A stretch of 64,000 nt of DNA from Clostridiales bacterium (GTDB lineage: Bacteria > Bacillota > Clostridia > Lachnospirales > Lachnospiraceae): contig JAHABX010000012.1 of the NCBI GenBank assembly GCA_018376135.1, positions 28,356 to 92,355 on the forward strand. The letters are read 5' to 3'. The notes beneath the pieces were generated by a model, which was not told the DNA's origin, made no database searches, and was given only the letters and a program-made list of their open reading frames with translations. The translations under genes and the position numbers were made by a program. Each line of letters opens with the position of its first letter. The first letter of the stretch is position 1. Shown piece after piece: positions 26,799-35,458 of the stretch.

Positions 26799-27773
26799 AT
26801 GTGTACATGCATTGATTTTAAAACAAAGGATCATTATTTTGGAAGAAATCTGGATCTGGAATACAGATTTAATGAAAATGTGGTGATCACGCCGCGGAAG
26901 TATCCCTTCCGGTTAAAAAACGGAACCTCCATCACTACCAGCTATGCCATCATCGGAATGGCTGCTGTGGTGGAAAACTATCCTTTATATGCGGAAGCCT
27001 CCAATGAGCACGGACTCTCCATCGCCGGACTGTATTTCCCGGGAAATGCCCGTTTCTTTGATGAGATGGCCGGCAGACTGAACCTGACTCCCTATGAACT
27101 CATCCCTTATTTTCTGGGGCAGTATACAACTATAGCCGAGATCCGGGACAGCCTTGCAAATCTGAATATTACCAATATTCCCTTTGCTCCAAACCTGCCG
27201 GTGACTGCACTTCACTGGATGATCAGTGACAAAACCGAATGCATTGTCATGGAGCAGATGGAAGACGGTCTTAAAATCTATGATAATCCTATGGGTGTAC
27301 TTACCAACAACCCACCCTTCTATTATCATCTGGCAAATATTCACAACTACATGAACCTGACGCCCCACTGCGCCGTAAACAGATTTACAGACAAAGTCGA
27401 TCTGCAGCAGTATGGCAATGGAATGGGCGCTCTGGGTCTGCCGGGAGATACCTCCCCCGCATCCAGATTCGTCCGGGCAGCATTTAACAAGCTGAACTCC
27501 GACTGCGAAGCGGATGAAGCCAGCTCTGTGGCACAGTTTTTTCATATCCTGGATTCCGTTGCCATGGTTCGTGGAGCAACCGTAACCACTCAGGGAGAAC
27601 GGGATATTACCACCTATTCCTGCTGCATCAATATGGATCAGGGCATCTACTATTATAAAACGTACACGAATAATCAGATCACTGCTATTCGTATGACAGA
27701 AGCAGAGAAGACCCGGGATCATCTGTCTGTTTATCCTCTGACAGAAGAACAGCAGATCCGATACGAAAATTAG
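26799..27773 (+). CDS. Bile salt hydrolase / choloylglycine hydrolase family
   Basis: 324 residues, standard length. Ntn-hydrolase that cuts the amide of conjugated bile acids. After removal of Met1 the nucleophile is Cys2 (MCTCIDF); Arg16 and Asp19 (GRNLDLE), Asn near 81 (GLYFPGNA), Asn near 170 (TNNPPFYYHL) and Arg near 223 (PASRFVRAAF) complete the catalytic set. No signal peptide: cytoplasmic. AAGGAGTCAGTC before the ATG. A marker of a gut-adapted host. Penicillin V acylases share the fold, so substrate preference should be tested. Confidence 0.93.
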   Translation: MCTCIDFKTKDHYFGRNLDLEYRFNENVVITPRKYPFRLKNGTSITTSYAIIGMAAVVENYPLYAEASNEHGLSIAGLYFPGNARFFDEMAGRLNLTPYELIPYFLGQYTTIAEIRDSLANLNITNIPFAPNLPVTALHWMISDKTECIVMEQMEDGLKIYDNPMGVLTNNPPFYYHLANIHNYMNLTPHCAVNRFTDKVDLQQYGNGMGALGLPGDTSPASRFVRAAFNKLNSDCEADEASSVAQFFHILDSVAMVRGATVTTQGERDITTYSCCINMDQGIYYYKTYTNNQITAIRMTEAEKTRDHLSVYPLTEEQQIRYEN

Positions 27774-27790
27774 AAAACAGGAGCTTATCT

Positions 27791-28618
27791 ATGCCAAACA
27801 TCATTGAAATCACCGATTTTTCCGCCCCGGAGCTGGACATCTTTGCCCGCCTTTCCGAAGGTCAGCTATTAAACCGCCACGAACCGGAAAAGGGGCTTTT
27901 CATCGCAGAAAGTCCCATGGTGATCGAACGGGCACTGGATGCCGGGCTTGTTCCTGTTTCTTTTTTAATGGAATCCCGTCATGCGGACACACAGGCAAAA
28001 AGTCTTCTTGCCCGCTGTGGAGAAATTCCTGTTTATACAGCTGCTTTCGATGTGCTGACACAGATCACCGGATTTAAGCTGACCCGCGGCATGCTGTGCG
28101 CCATGCGCCGTCCGACACCCTCTTCACCGGAGAGCGTATGTCGGGGCGCCCACCGGATCGTTGTACTGGAAAATGTTATGAATCCCACCAATGTGGGTGC
28201 GATCTTCCGCTCTGCCGCTGCCCTGCATATGGATGCTGTGCTTTTGACACCCACCTGCAGCAATCCCCTGTACCGCCGTGCCATACGGGTGAGTATGGGA
28301 ACGGTCTTCCAGATCCCATGGGCATTTTTTGACGAAAAGATATCCGGAGATCAGACCGATGTGCCGCTTCTTCACCATCTTGGTTTTCAGACGGCTGCCA
28401 TGGCACTGCGTGACGATTCTGTCTCCATTGATGACCCGCAGCTTTCCTCGGCAGAGAAGCTGGCAGTCATTCTCGGCTCTGAGGGTTACGGACTGACCGC
28501 GGAAACCATTGCCGCCTGTGATTATACGGTTCGGATTCCCATGGCGCCCGGCGTGGATTCTCTGAATGTGGCAGCGGCAAGTGCAGTAGCTTTCTGGGAA
28601 TTGGGGAAAAGAAAATGA
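27791..28618 (+). CDS. TrmH/SpoU-family RNA 2'-O-methyltransferase
   Basis: 275 residues. Small N-terminal substrate-binding domain (GLFIAESPMVIERALDAGLVP), then the SPOUT trefoil-knot domain: NVMNPTNVGAIFRSAAAL (motif 1), ILGSEGYGL (motif 2), IPMAPGVDSLNVAAASAVAFWE (motif 3). Methylates ribose in tRNA or rRNA using S-adenosylmethionine; the exact site cannot be predicted. 17 bp downstream of the bile salt hydrolase gene. Confidence 0.93.
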   Translation: MPNIIEITDFSAPELDIFARLSEGQLLNRHEPEKGLFIAESPMVIERALDAGLVPVSFLMESRHADTQAKSLLARCGEIPVYTAAFDVLTQITGFKLTRGMLCAMRRPTPSSPESVCRGAHRIVVLENVMNPTNVGAIFRSAAALHMDAVLLTPTCSNPLYRRAIRVSMGTVFQIPWAFFDEKISGDQTDVPLLHHLGFQTAAMALRDDSVSIDDPQLSSAEKLAVILGSEGYGLTAETIAACDYTVRIPMAPGVDSLNVAAASAVAFWELGKRK

Positions 28619-28650
28619 ACCTAAGCATATTTAACTAGAAGGAGCTCCAC

Positions 28651-29205
28651 ATGACCACTTTAGAAAAACAATTGGCATTCATCAGACAGGCAGAAGGATT
28701 AAAATCTGTCCTCCGGGAGGCATGGTCCTCCACCGGACGCAGAGAAAGCACGGCTGAACATTCCTGGCGGCTGGCGCTGCTGGCTGGTCTTATGGCACCC
28801 TCCTTTGAGGTGGATCCTGCACGGGTGCTGATGATGTGCCTGATCCACGATCTGGGCGAGCTTTATATGGGAGATATCTCTGCGGTCACTGTCCACGACG
28901 AGACAGAAAAGCATCGGGCAGAGGAACGGGACGTACGCCGGGTCCTTTCATATCTTCCGGAATCCCAGCAGGAAGAGCTGCTGAATCTCTGGCTGGAATA
29001 CAACGAGAATGCCACCCCGGAGGCCAAGCTGGTCAAAGCACTGGACAAAGCCGAAACGATCCTCCAGCACAACCAGGGACAGAATCCGCCTGACTTTGAT
29101 TATGACTTCAACCTGACCTACGGGAAATCCTACTTTTCAGAGGAACCGCTCCTGCAGGAGCTTCGGAAAATTCTGGATGAGGAGACCGGAACTCATCTTT
29201 CTTAA
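28651..29205 (+). CDS. HD domain hydrolase (HDDC2/YfbR-like 5'-nucleotidase)
   Basis: 184 residues. Metal-binding HD signature: His in STAEHSWRLALLAG, HD in CLIHDLGELYMGD, Asp in VKALDKAETILQHN. This subfamily (HDDC2, YfbR) dephosphorylates deoxynucleoside monophosphates. AAGGAGCTCCAC precedes the ATG. Last gene of the plus-strand run before the converging BRO-like gene. Confidence 0.88.
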   Translation: MTTLEKQLAFIRQAEGLKSVLREAWSSTGRRESTAEHSWRLALLAGLMAPSFEVDPARVLMMCLIHDLGELYMGDISAVTVHDETEKHRAEERDVRRVLSYLPESQQEELLNLWLEYNENATPEAKLVKALDKAETILQHNQGQNPPDFDYDFNLTYGKSYFSEEPLLQELRKILDEETGTHLS

Positions 29206-29335
29206 ACGTAGATTCTATATAAAAAAATGAGGATGTTACAGAATTTTTATCTTTTTTCGTCACTTTCTTTAATTGTAATACCTTCCGAAAAAGAAGCTAC
29301 ATCCTCAACAATATCACTAATAAGCTTATGTAATT

Positions 29336-30064
29336 CTACAGCATTTTGGGATGTAATAACAGATGAGCCCATTTCTGCTTCGATATTCCTGTTGTCGTTG
29401 CTTCCGCAAGCATTGTCAATACAAGTTCCAGATCACTCATATTGTCTCGCAGATTTTCCTTTTTTAACCCCTTTAGGCGCTTATATTTTCCCGTGCTCAT
29501 ACCAGCCCATGCGCGGGTAATTTCATCTGTAAGAATAGCATATTCCCTTCCTTTTTCTACACCACGCTTCTTCCATTCTTCAGTCAGTTCATTTCTAATA
29601 CGAATTGCCAAAAGCCGTTGATGTATCCATTCTTCTGAATATCCCTTTTTCAAATAGGTATCAAGTGCACGATCAATAGCCTGTTCAGGATCTACCGTTT
29701 CCTCAATTCTTTCTCTTCCAATCATTGCCAGCCAAACTTTAAATGGTTCCGCTTTAGGTGATGGAATAGACTGAATAATACGTAAAAGCTGCTCCGTATC
29801 AGCAACATCTGTCAGACGCTTCTTTCCGTCCGCTGCTGTCATTCTCAACTGCTGACAATTTGTCAGCAGTTGATCTGCTCCCTCTTCTTTTAGCCTTTGT
29901 TTCAACTTTGCCCAATAGTTGCTTGCCCCTCGCTGCGTAGATTGATCCGTCAAAACGGCAATCACATCCACAACTGAAAAATACCATTCTTCCCTTTCCC
30001 AGCTCCACGCAGTGCGAATTTTTTTATCATCAAAAAGCTGAAAGCCATCTTTTAATTCGCCCAT
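29336..30064 (-). CDS. DinD/BRO-N family protein with frameshifted C-terminus
   Basis: 242 residues from ATG 30064 (GGAGAGGTATATG before it). The BRO-N domain (IRTAWSWEREEWYFSVVDVIAVLTDQ...ASNYWAKLKQRLKEEG) and KRLTDVADTEQLLRIIQSIPSPKAEPFKVWLA are typical of DNA-damage-inducible protein D and phage antirepressor relatives. The family continues after LTMLAEATTTEIS; here the frame shifts and ends in KWAHLLLHPKML. The missing tail reads on in the next frame as IEAEMGSSVITSQNAVELHKLISDI... to TAA at 29247. A short internal deletion that broke the frame explains both. Function may be lost. Confidence 0.78.
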   Translation of the reverse strand: MGELKDGFQLFDDKKIRTAWSWEREEWYFSVVDVIAVLTDQSTQRGASNYWAKLKQRLKEEGADQLLTNCQQLRMTAADGKKRLTDVADTEQLLRIIQSIPSPKAEPFKVWLAMIGRERIEETVDPEQAIDRALDTYLKKGYSEEWIHQRLLAIRIRNELTEEWKKRGVEKGREYAILTDEITRAWAGMSTGKYKRLKGLKKENLRDNMSDLELVLTMLAEATTTGISKQKWAHLLLHPKML

Positions 30065-30095
30065 ATCATATACCTCTCCTTCGGTTATATGCATC

Positions 30096-30452
30096 CTACA
30101 GAAGTTCCTTCTCCCACTCCGCTGCCTTAAAGCCTGCCAGCACTCCATCCTCTTTAATGATCAGCGGACGCTTCACCAGCATACCGTCTGTGGCAAGAAG
30201 CGCCAGCTGCTCCTCCTCCGTCATATCCGGCAGCTTGTCTTTCAGCTGCATGGATTTGTAGAGGAGACCGCTGGTATTAAAAAACTTCTTCAGTGGCAGC
30301 CCGCTTCGCTCATACCACAGCTTCAGTTCCTCCGCTGTCGGATTCTGCTCCTTGATATGGCGGTCTTCGTATACGACCTTGTGTTCATCCAGCCATTTCT
30401 TCGCTTTCTGGCAGGTGGTGCATTTTGGATATTCTAAAAATAATACAGACAT
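30096..30452 (-). CDS. ArsC/Spx-family thioredoxin-fold protein
   Basis: 118 residues from ATG 30452 (AAGGAAGG before it). Redox motif [14 protein letters not shown] near the N-terminus (CxxC), with [11 protein letters not shown] and [15 protein letters not shown], as in the YffB/ArsC/Spx superfamily. Many clostridial members are annotated as arsenate reductase-like, but no ars genes are near and the function may be redox or RNA-polymerase related. The frame upstream to 30518 lacks a ribosome site. Confidence 0.85.
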   Translation of the reverse strand: MSVLFLEYPKCTTCQKAKKWLDEHKVVYEDRHIKEQNPTAEELKLWYERSGLPLKKFFNTSGLLYKSMQLKDKLPDMTEEEQLALLATDGMLVKRPLIIKEDGVLAGFKAAEWEKELL

Positions 30453-30570
30453 GTTCTTTTCCTTCCTTTCTGCAGCCAGTATCGGTCTGCACTTTTTCAC
30501 AGAATCTTCATTTGACATTTTACCCCCAGCCCCCTACAATGAGCAAAGAAACATTTTTGGAGGTATGATT

Positions 30571-31218
30571 ATGAAAAAATTATCTGTTCTTTTACTGGGA
30601 CTCATCCTTTTGACCGGATGCGGTTCCAAAACTGCCGAAGATACAGCGGCAGGCACCGATACCGCTCAGGAAGCCGAAGCTTCTGAAGACACTTCGTCAG
30701 CAGAGGATGCAGAGCTTCTGACCGGTCTTCATCACGTAGATATCGAAGTGGAGGATTATGGAACCATTTCCCTTGAGCTGGATGCAGATACCGCACCCAT
30801 CAGCGTGACGAACTTTATAAATCTGGCAGAGGACGGCTTTTATGACGGACTGACCTTTCATCGTATCATCGACGGATTTATGGTGCAGGGCGGCGATCCG
30901 CTTGGCAACGGAACCGGCGGTGCTGAGAATACCATCAAAGGTGAATTTTCCGAAAATGGAGTGGAGAATGAAATTTCCCACGTACGCGGTGTCATCTCCA
31001 TGGCAAGATCCAATGATCCGGACAGCGCTTCCTCTCAGTTCTTCATCGTTCATGAGGACAGTACCTTCCTGGACGGACAGTATGCAGCGTTTGGCTATGT
31101 GACCGAAGGCATTGAGATCGTAGATCAGCTCTGCGCAGACACCCCGGTAACAGACAACAACGGAACGGTAGCTGCAGAAGATCAGCCAAAGATCACCTCA
31201 ATTACCGTCGTTGACTAA
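30571..31218 (+). CDS. Cyclophilin-type peptidyl-prolyl isomerase lipoprotein
   Basis: 215 residues from ATG 30571 (GGAGG, 7 nt spacing). Lipobox LLTGC, acidic linker rich in E, D and T (residues 20-50), then a full cyclophilin domain: [47 protein letters not shown]. Arg, Phe, Met and Gln of the catalytic site are present. Extracytoplasmic folding helper, the fourth secreted foldase in this window together with those at 5.1, 6.1 and 38.0 kb. Its 3' end overlaps the convergent MocA-like gene by 21 bp. Confidence 0.93.
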   Translation: MKKLSVLLLGLILLTGCGSKTAEDTAAGTDTAQEAEASEDTSSAEDAELLTGLHHVDIEVEDYGTISLELDADTAPISVTNFINLAEDGFYDGLTFHRIIDGFMVQGGDPLGNGTGGAENTIKGEFSENGVENEISHVRGVISMARSNDPDSASSQFFIVHEDSTFLDGQYAAFGYVTEGIEIVDQLCADTPVTDNNGTVAAEDQPKITSITVVD

Positions 31219-31809
31219 CTCATCAAAAAAATCGGACGTATCGGCATCCAGAAGCTCATCCGGACAAACCTCCAGCTCATAGAGGTCTTCCGGATGGGCT
31301 TTTATGATCTTACGTCCTCCCTCGTCTCCGGAAAGCGCCCGGAGTGCGTCTCTGTAGCATGCCCGAAAGATGACCGGATTCCCGGTATGTTCCCCGGATC
31401 TTACACGCCCGATCCCCTTGCCTGACCGCAGGGTCTCCCGTACCAGAGACTCTACCGTATCTGCCTGCAGAAAAGGCTGATCCGCAGCACAGAACAGATA
31501 CCACTGCGCAGTATCTTTGGTCTCCAGCGCAGCCCGGATCGTATAGGAAGCCCCCTTTTCACTGTCGGGGCTGTAGATCCCGCACACATTCCCGTATCCG
31601 GATACATCTTCCAATATCTGCGGATACCGACTTACCACAGCCACCTGACAGGTTACAGCTTCCTGTGCAGTCTCAAGCCGCCTGGCTGCCTCCAGAAGTG
31701 CTTCCAGCCCACAGCGGTAGAGATATTTTCCCTGCCATTCATAGAGCAGCTTGTTGCTTCCAAAACGGCGGCTGCTGCCAGCCGCCATCAATATCAGTTT
31801 AACTCTCAC
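31198..31809 (-). CDS. MocA-like molybdenum cofactor nucleotidyltransferase
   Basis: 203 residues from GTG 31809, with GGAGAAGGAAC ahead of it, overlapping the last 11 nt of the Mo-subunit gene. NTP-transferase fold: [18 protein letters not shown] (GxxxRxGxxK), CAADQPFL (metal-binding DQP), [10 protein letters not shown] and GDEGGRKII. Family members (MocA/YgfJ) add CMP to the molybdopterin of hydroxylases. Placed as the last gene of the xdh set, so maturation of the adjacent enzyme is the likely job. Its tail overlaps the cyclophilin gene on the other strand. Confidence 0.86.
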   Translation of the reverse strand: MRVKLILMAAGSSRRFGSNKLLYEWQGKYLYRCGLEALLEAARRLETAQEAVTCQVAVVSRYPQILEDVSGYGNVCGIYSPDSEKGASYTIRAALETKDTAQWYLFCAADQPFLQADTVESLVRETLRSGKGIGRVRSGEHTGNPVIFRACYRDALRALSGDEGGRKIIKAHPEDLYELEVCPDELLDADTSDFFDELVNDGN

Positions 31810-34093
31810 GTTCCTTCTCCAGAAGTCCCATGGCGATCTGCTCCGCAGTGATCGGAAGCTCCCGGAACCTGATTCCCGTAGCATTGTAAACTGCCTCCGC
31901 CAATGCCGGAAGCGGTGTGTTGATTACTACCTCGCCAACGGATTTTGCTCCGAAAGGACCGCCCTCCTCATAGCTGCTTCGGATATCCACACGAATCCTT
32001 CCAATATCCATACGGCTTGGTATCTTATACTGCATCAGAGAATTTTCCAGAATCTGTCCCTTCTCTGTATAAGTAACATTTTCTGTAAATACCATGCCGA
32101 TTCCCTGCAGGATGCCGCCTTCTGCCTGTACCCGCACCAGGTTCGGATTGATGGGCGTTCCGCAGTCCACCGTTGCTGCGAAATCCAGCACATCTACCTT
32201 TCCGGTCTCCTTATCCACCTCGATCTCCACGGCTCCGACCATAAACGGCGGCGGGGAATAGGGGGAACTGTGAGTGACCGTTACCTCCAGTGCCACATTA
32301 TGTCCGCACATGGACGCGTTATACACCTCATATAAAGGAATCTCTCTGCCATTTTCCACACAGTATACCTTTTTCCCGTCAAAGTCCACCGAATCTGCTT
32401 CACAGGAAAGAAGCTCCGCTCCCAGCCCGCAGATCCGCTCCCGCAGCTGACGCGCTGCCAGCTCCACCGCTTTTCCGGTCAGGAAGGTGGTACTGGACGC
32501 ATAAGAACCCGAATCATAAGGAGAGATATCCGTATCCGCTCCGTACACGGAAATATCATCAATGTCACAGTCCAGCACCTCAGCCGCAATCTGTGCCAGC
32601 GTGGTATCACAGCCGGTTCCCATGTCCGCCGCACCGATGATCAGCGTATAGGAACCTTCCTCATCCACCTTGAGCGTACCGGAGCCCACATCCACGTTGG
32701 AGATACTGGAACCCTGCATAGCCATGCCCATACCTACTGCACGCACCCTGCCGTTGCCCATATCTCTGCAGGGATATTTCTCATCCCAGCCGATCATCTC
32801 CTTTGTATGCTCCAGACAGCGGTCCAGGGCACAGCTGGAATTGGGTTCATTATAATACGCCGGCATGATATCGCCCTCCTGGACAATATTTATCTCCCGG
32901 AGTCTGAACGGATCCATATCCAGCAGATGCGCCAGCTCATTCACTGCAGATTCCACAGCAAAAAGCCCCTGGGTCGCGCCATAGCCCCGGTATGCCCCCG
33001 CAGCCTGCACATTGGTGTAGACTACATCATAGACAAAGCGATGAGCCTCTGCCTTTCCATACAGCGGAATGGACTTATGTCCGGACAGACCTACCGTTGT
33101 CGGTCCATGCTCTCCGTAGGCTCCGGTATTGGACAGGGTATACATATCAATTCCACGGATATGACCGTCCTTCATGGCACCGATACGCACATGCATCTCC
33201 ATCTCATGCCGGGGTGTACTGGCGATCTGAGACTCGTATCTGGAAAATATGATCTTGGAAGGCTTCTTCGTCTTCCAGGTGACAAATGCCGGGTAGACCT
33301 CGGATACCGAGGTCTGCTTTGCACCAAAACCGCCTCCCACACGAGGCTTTATTACACGCACCTTTGATTTGGGAATATTCAGTGCATTGGCAATGTTTCT
33401 CCGGCAGTGGAAGACGATCTGTGTGGAGCTGACCACATTCAGCCGTCCGTAGGTATCTATGGTACAGAAGGTACGGAAGGTTTCCATCATTGCCTGCTGA
33501 TTTGCCCTTGTGTGATAGGTGCGGTCAACGACCACATCACATTCCGCCAGCACCCTGTCAATGTCTCCATGTGCATCCTCCGCATGAGCGCAGAGATTCC
33601 GCTTATTATCCGCCCCCACCGGACAGAGACTCTTCCAGTTCTCCTCCGGATGTACCAGCGTGGGATTATCCTTCGCCTTATGAAAATCCAGCACCGGCTC
33701 CAGCACCTGATATTTCACCTTGATCATGCGCATGGCACGATCCACACATTTCTCATTTTCTCCTGCCACAATGGCGACCACATCGCCCACAAACCTTACA
33801 TGGCGGTCCAGGATCAGTCTGTCTCTGGGACTCGCCTCGGGAAAGGTCTGCCCTGCTTCCGTATAACGGGGAGCATCCTGGGGCACATCCTGCCATGTGT
33901 AGATCGCTTCTATCCCCGGAACCTTCATGGCATTTTCCGTTCGTATCTCCTCCACGAGCGCATTTGCATGAGGGGACCGCAAAAGCTTCACAATCAGGCA
34001 TTCCTTCGGCGCCAGGTCATCTGTATACACCGGCTGTCCGCTCAGAAGCTGCATGGCGTCCTTTTTCCGAATGGGCTGGTTCACAACTCTCAT
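31799..34093 (-). CDS. xdhA: Molybdenum hydroxylase, molybdopterin-binding subunit (xanthine dehydrogenase type)
   Basis: 764 residues from ATG 34093 (GGAGGCAGAGC before). Aldehyde oxidase/xanthine dehydrogenase large domain: N-terminal GQPVYTDDLAP, PRVGGGFGAKQ (Mo-site loop), AYRGYGATQG, and the catalytic Glu in GAKSVGEVVINTP near the end. Oxidises purine-type rings with water as oxygen source. Its start overlaps the stop of the Fe-S subunit gene (ATGA). Next to a NCS2 permease, so xanthine or a related purine is the probable substrate. Other hydroxylated heterocycles or aldehydes cannot be excluded. Confidence 0.9.
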   Translation of the reverse strand: MRVVNQPIRKKDAMQLLSGQPVYTDDLAPKECLIVKLLRSPHANALVEEIRTENAMKVPGIEAIYTWQDVPQDAPRYTEAGQTFPEASPRDRLILDRHVRFVGDVVAIVAGENEKCVDRAMRMIKVKYQVLEPVLDFHKAKDNPTLVHPEENWKSLCPVGADNKRNLCAHAEDAHGDIDRVLAECDVVVDRTYHTRANQQAMMETFRTFCTIDTYGRLNVVSSTQIVFHCRRNIANALNIPKSKVRVIKPRVGGGFGAKQTSVSEVYPAFVTWKTKKPSKIIFSRYESQIASTPRHEMEMHVRIGAMKDGHIRGIDMYTLSNTGAYGEHGPTTVGLSGHKSIPLYGKAEAHRFVYDVVYTNVQAAGAYRGYGATQGLFAVESAVNELAHLLDMDPFRLREINIVQEGDIMPAYYNEPNSSCALDRCLEHTKEMIGWDEKYPCRDMGNGRVRAVGMGMAMQGSSISNVDVGSGTLKVDEEGSYTLIIGAADMGTGCDTTLAQIAAEVLDCDIDDISVYGADTDISPYDSGSYASSTTFLTGKAVELAARQLRERICGLGAELLSCEADSVDFDGKKVYCVENGREIPLYEVYNASMCGHNVALEVTVTHSSPYSPPPFMVGAVEIEVDKETGKVDVLDFAATVDCGTPINPNLVRVQAEGGILQGIGMVFTENVTYTEKGQILENSLMQYKIPSRMDIGRIRVDIRSSYEEGGPFGAKSVGEVVINTPLPALAEAVYNATGIRFRELPITAEQIAMGLLEKERES

Positions 34094-34554
34094 GCTCTGC
34101 CTCCTTTCTTCCACTCCAGGAAATTCAGGATTCCGCGGAGCTGTCCTTCATAGCCGGAGCAGCGGCACAGATTTCCTGCCAGATACTCCTTGATCTCCTC
34201 CACGGACGGCTCCGGATTCTCCCGGAACAGTGCAAGCGCATTCATCACAAAGCCCGGATTGCAGAAGCCGCACTGCTCTGCACCCTGGTCTGCCACAAAA
34301 GCAGAAAACTCTGCCGCTTCCTCCTGAAGCCCCTCCAGTGTTACGATCCGGGCTCCGTCTGCACGCACTGCCAGAATCGAACAGGAAAGCACCGGTTTCT
34401 CATTCATAAACACCGTACAAAGTCCGCAGTTGGAAGTCTCGCAGCCTCTCTTCACACTGTAGCAGCCCTGTGAGCGCAGAAAATCAAGAAGCACCATATC
34501 CGGCTCTGTTTCCGCCTGTATTTTCTTTCCATTCAAGTTCATATGGATCAACAT
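34090..34554 (-). CDS. xdhC: Molybdenum hydroxylase, [2Fe-2S] subunit
   Basis: 154 residues from ATG 34554 (GGAGGGAAG, 5 nt spacing). N-terminal plant-type ferredoxin domain with cluster ligands in GCYSVKRGCETSNCGLC and SCSIL; second, all-helical [2Fe-2S] domain with QCGFCNPGFVM and GNLCRCSGYEG. Passes electrons from the Mo centre to FAD. Overlaps the FAD-subunit gene by 7 nt and the Mo-subunit gene by 4 nt, so subunits are translated in concert. Confidence 0.93.
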   Translation of the reverse strand: MLIHMNLNGKKIQAETEPDMVLLDFLRSQGCYSVKRGCETSNCGLCTVFMNEKPVLSCSILAVRADGARIVTLEGLQEEAAEFSAFVADQGAEQCGFCNPGFVMNALALFRENPEPSVEEIKEYLAGNLCRCSGYEGQLRGILNFLEWKKGGRA

Positions 34555-35345
34555 GTCTTCTTCCCTCCCAGTTCCATGCATGCACGCTTTACAAGCACCC
34601 TTGCCAGCTGCTTCCGGTATTCTCCGCTGCCGCGCAGGTTGCTGCCTGTGGATACCATCTCCGCAACATAATCTCCAAAGGCAGCTGCCGTCTCTTCTGT
34701 CATGACATTTTCACATATTTTCTTCTCATCCGATATACGCATCGCACGTGCAGGTCTGGCTCCCACGACCGCTGCCGCCTGTCCGTTCAGTACCGATACT
34801 GCAACTGCCAGCGTGGGAAAATCCGTCCTGGTATTTCGCATGGACTGATAAGCAAAGGATCCCGGCGTCTTCTTCACGATCAGACGCACCAGAATGTCTC
34901 TGTCCCTCTTGCTCCCGGCAAACTCCTCCAGAGGCACAATCCCTCCGCGGTACAGCTCCACATAGCTGTCCATGGCAAGAAACATGGTCAAAACATCGGA
35001 AAATCCAAATCTTCCGAAAATACTTCCTCCCACAGTTGCCACATTTCGGAACTGCACTCCCACGATATGCCGCACGCTCTCCCTGACCGCACCGCAGGAA
35101 TAGCTGTCCAGCCCTTCGTGCTGCTCGATCTGACGCAAAGTAGCCATACATCCAATCCGGAACTCCTCCTCATCCTCCTCAATGGTATCCAGTCCGAGCC
35201 CGGACAGATCGATGACCGTCTGGACATTGCGCTGTCCCATCTTCAGCCAGAGCATTCCTCCGATCAGCAGATTGCTTTTCTTCTGGTTCAGCTCGTATGC
35301 CTGCTCCAGACTCTCCGCCTTCACATAATTTTTACAAGTTATCAC
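34548..35345 (-). CDS. xdhB: Molybdenum hydroxylase, FAD-binding subunit
   Basis: 265 residues from GTG 35345 (GGAGGGTACAGC before). FAD_binding_5 type: LIGGMLWLKMGQRNVQTVIDLSGLGLD, and the flavin-contact loop NVATVGGSIFGRFGFSDV; C-terminal CO-dehydrogenase flavoprotein domain TDFPTLAVAVSVLNG. First gene of the xdhB-xdhC-xdhA-mocA-like operon, which converges on the cyclophilin gene. Confidence 0.9.
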   Translation of the reverse strand: MITCKNYVKAESLEQAYELNQKKSNLLIGGMLWLKMGQRNVQTVIDLSGLGLDTIEEDEEEFRIGCMATLRQIEQHEGLDSYSCGAVRESVRHIVGVQFRNVATVGGSIFGRFGFSDVLTMFLAMDSYVELYRGGIVPLEEFAGSKRDRDILVRLIVKKTPGSFAYQSMRNTRTDFPTLAVAVSVLNGQAAAVVGARPARAMRISDEKKICENVMTEETAAAFGDYVAEMVSTGSNLRGSGEYRKQLARVLVKRACMELGGKKTC

Positions 35346-35404
35346 GCTGTACCCTCCACTTGATTCTCCTTTTTTTCCATAAACCTTCTTTCAACACTGC
35401 CATC

Positions 35405-35433
35405 ATTATAACAGAAAAGGGCGCCTTTTTCAG
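35405..35433 (-). promoter_or_regulatory. Candidate xdhBCA promoter overlapping the permease terminator
   Basis: Minus-strand CTGAAA (35433-35428), 17-nt spacer, TATAAT (35410-35405). The -35 lies in the loop of the hairpin that ends the permease gene. Confidence 0.5.
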
Positions 35434-35440
35434 CACCCTT
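35411..35440 (-). terminator. Terminator of the NCS2 permease gene
   Basis: Minus strand AAGGGTGC, loop TGAAAAAG, GCGCCCTT (one G-T pair), then TTCTG. Moderate T run. Confidence 0.6.
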
Positions 35441-35458
35441 CCTGTAAATCTTCGTCAT

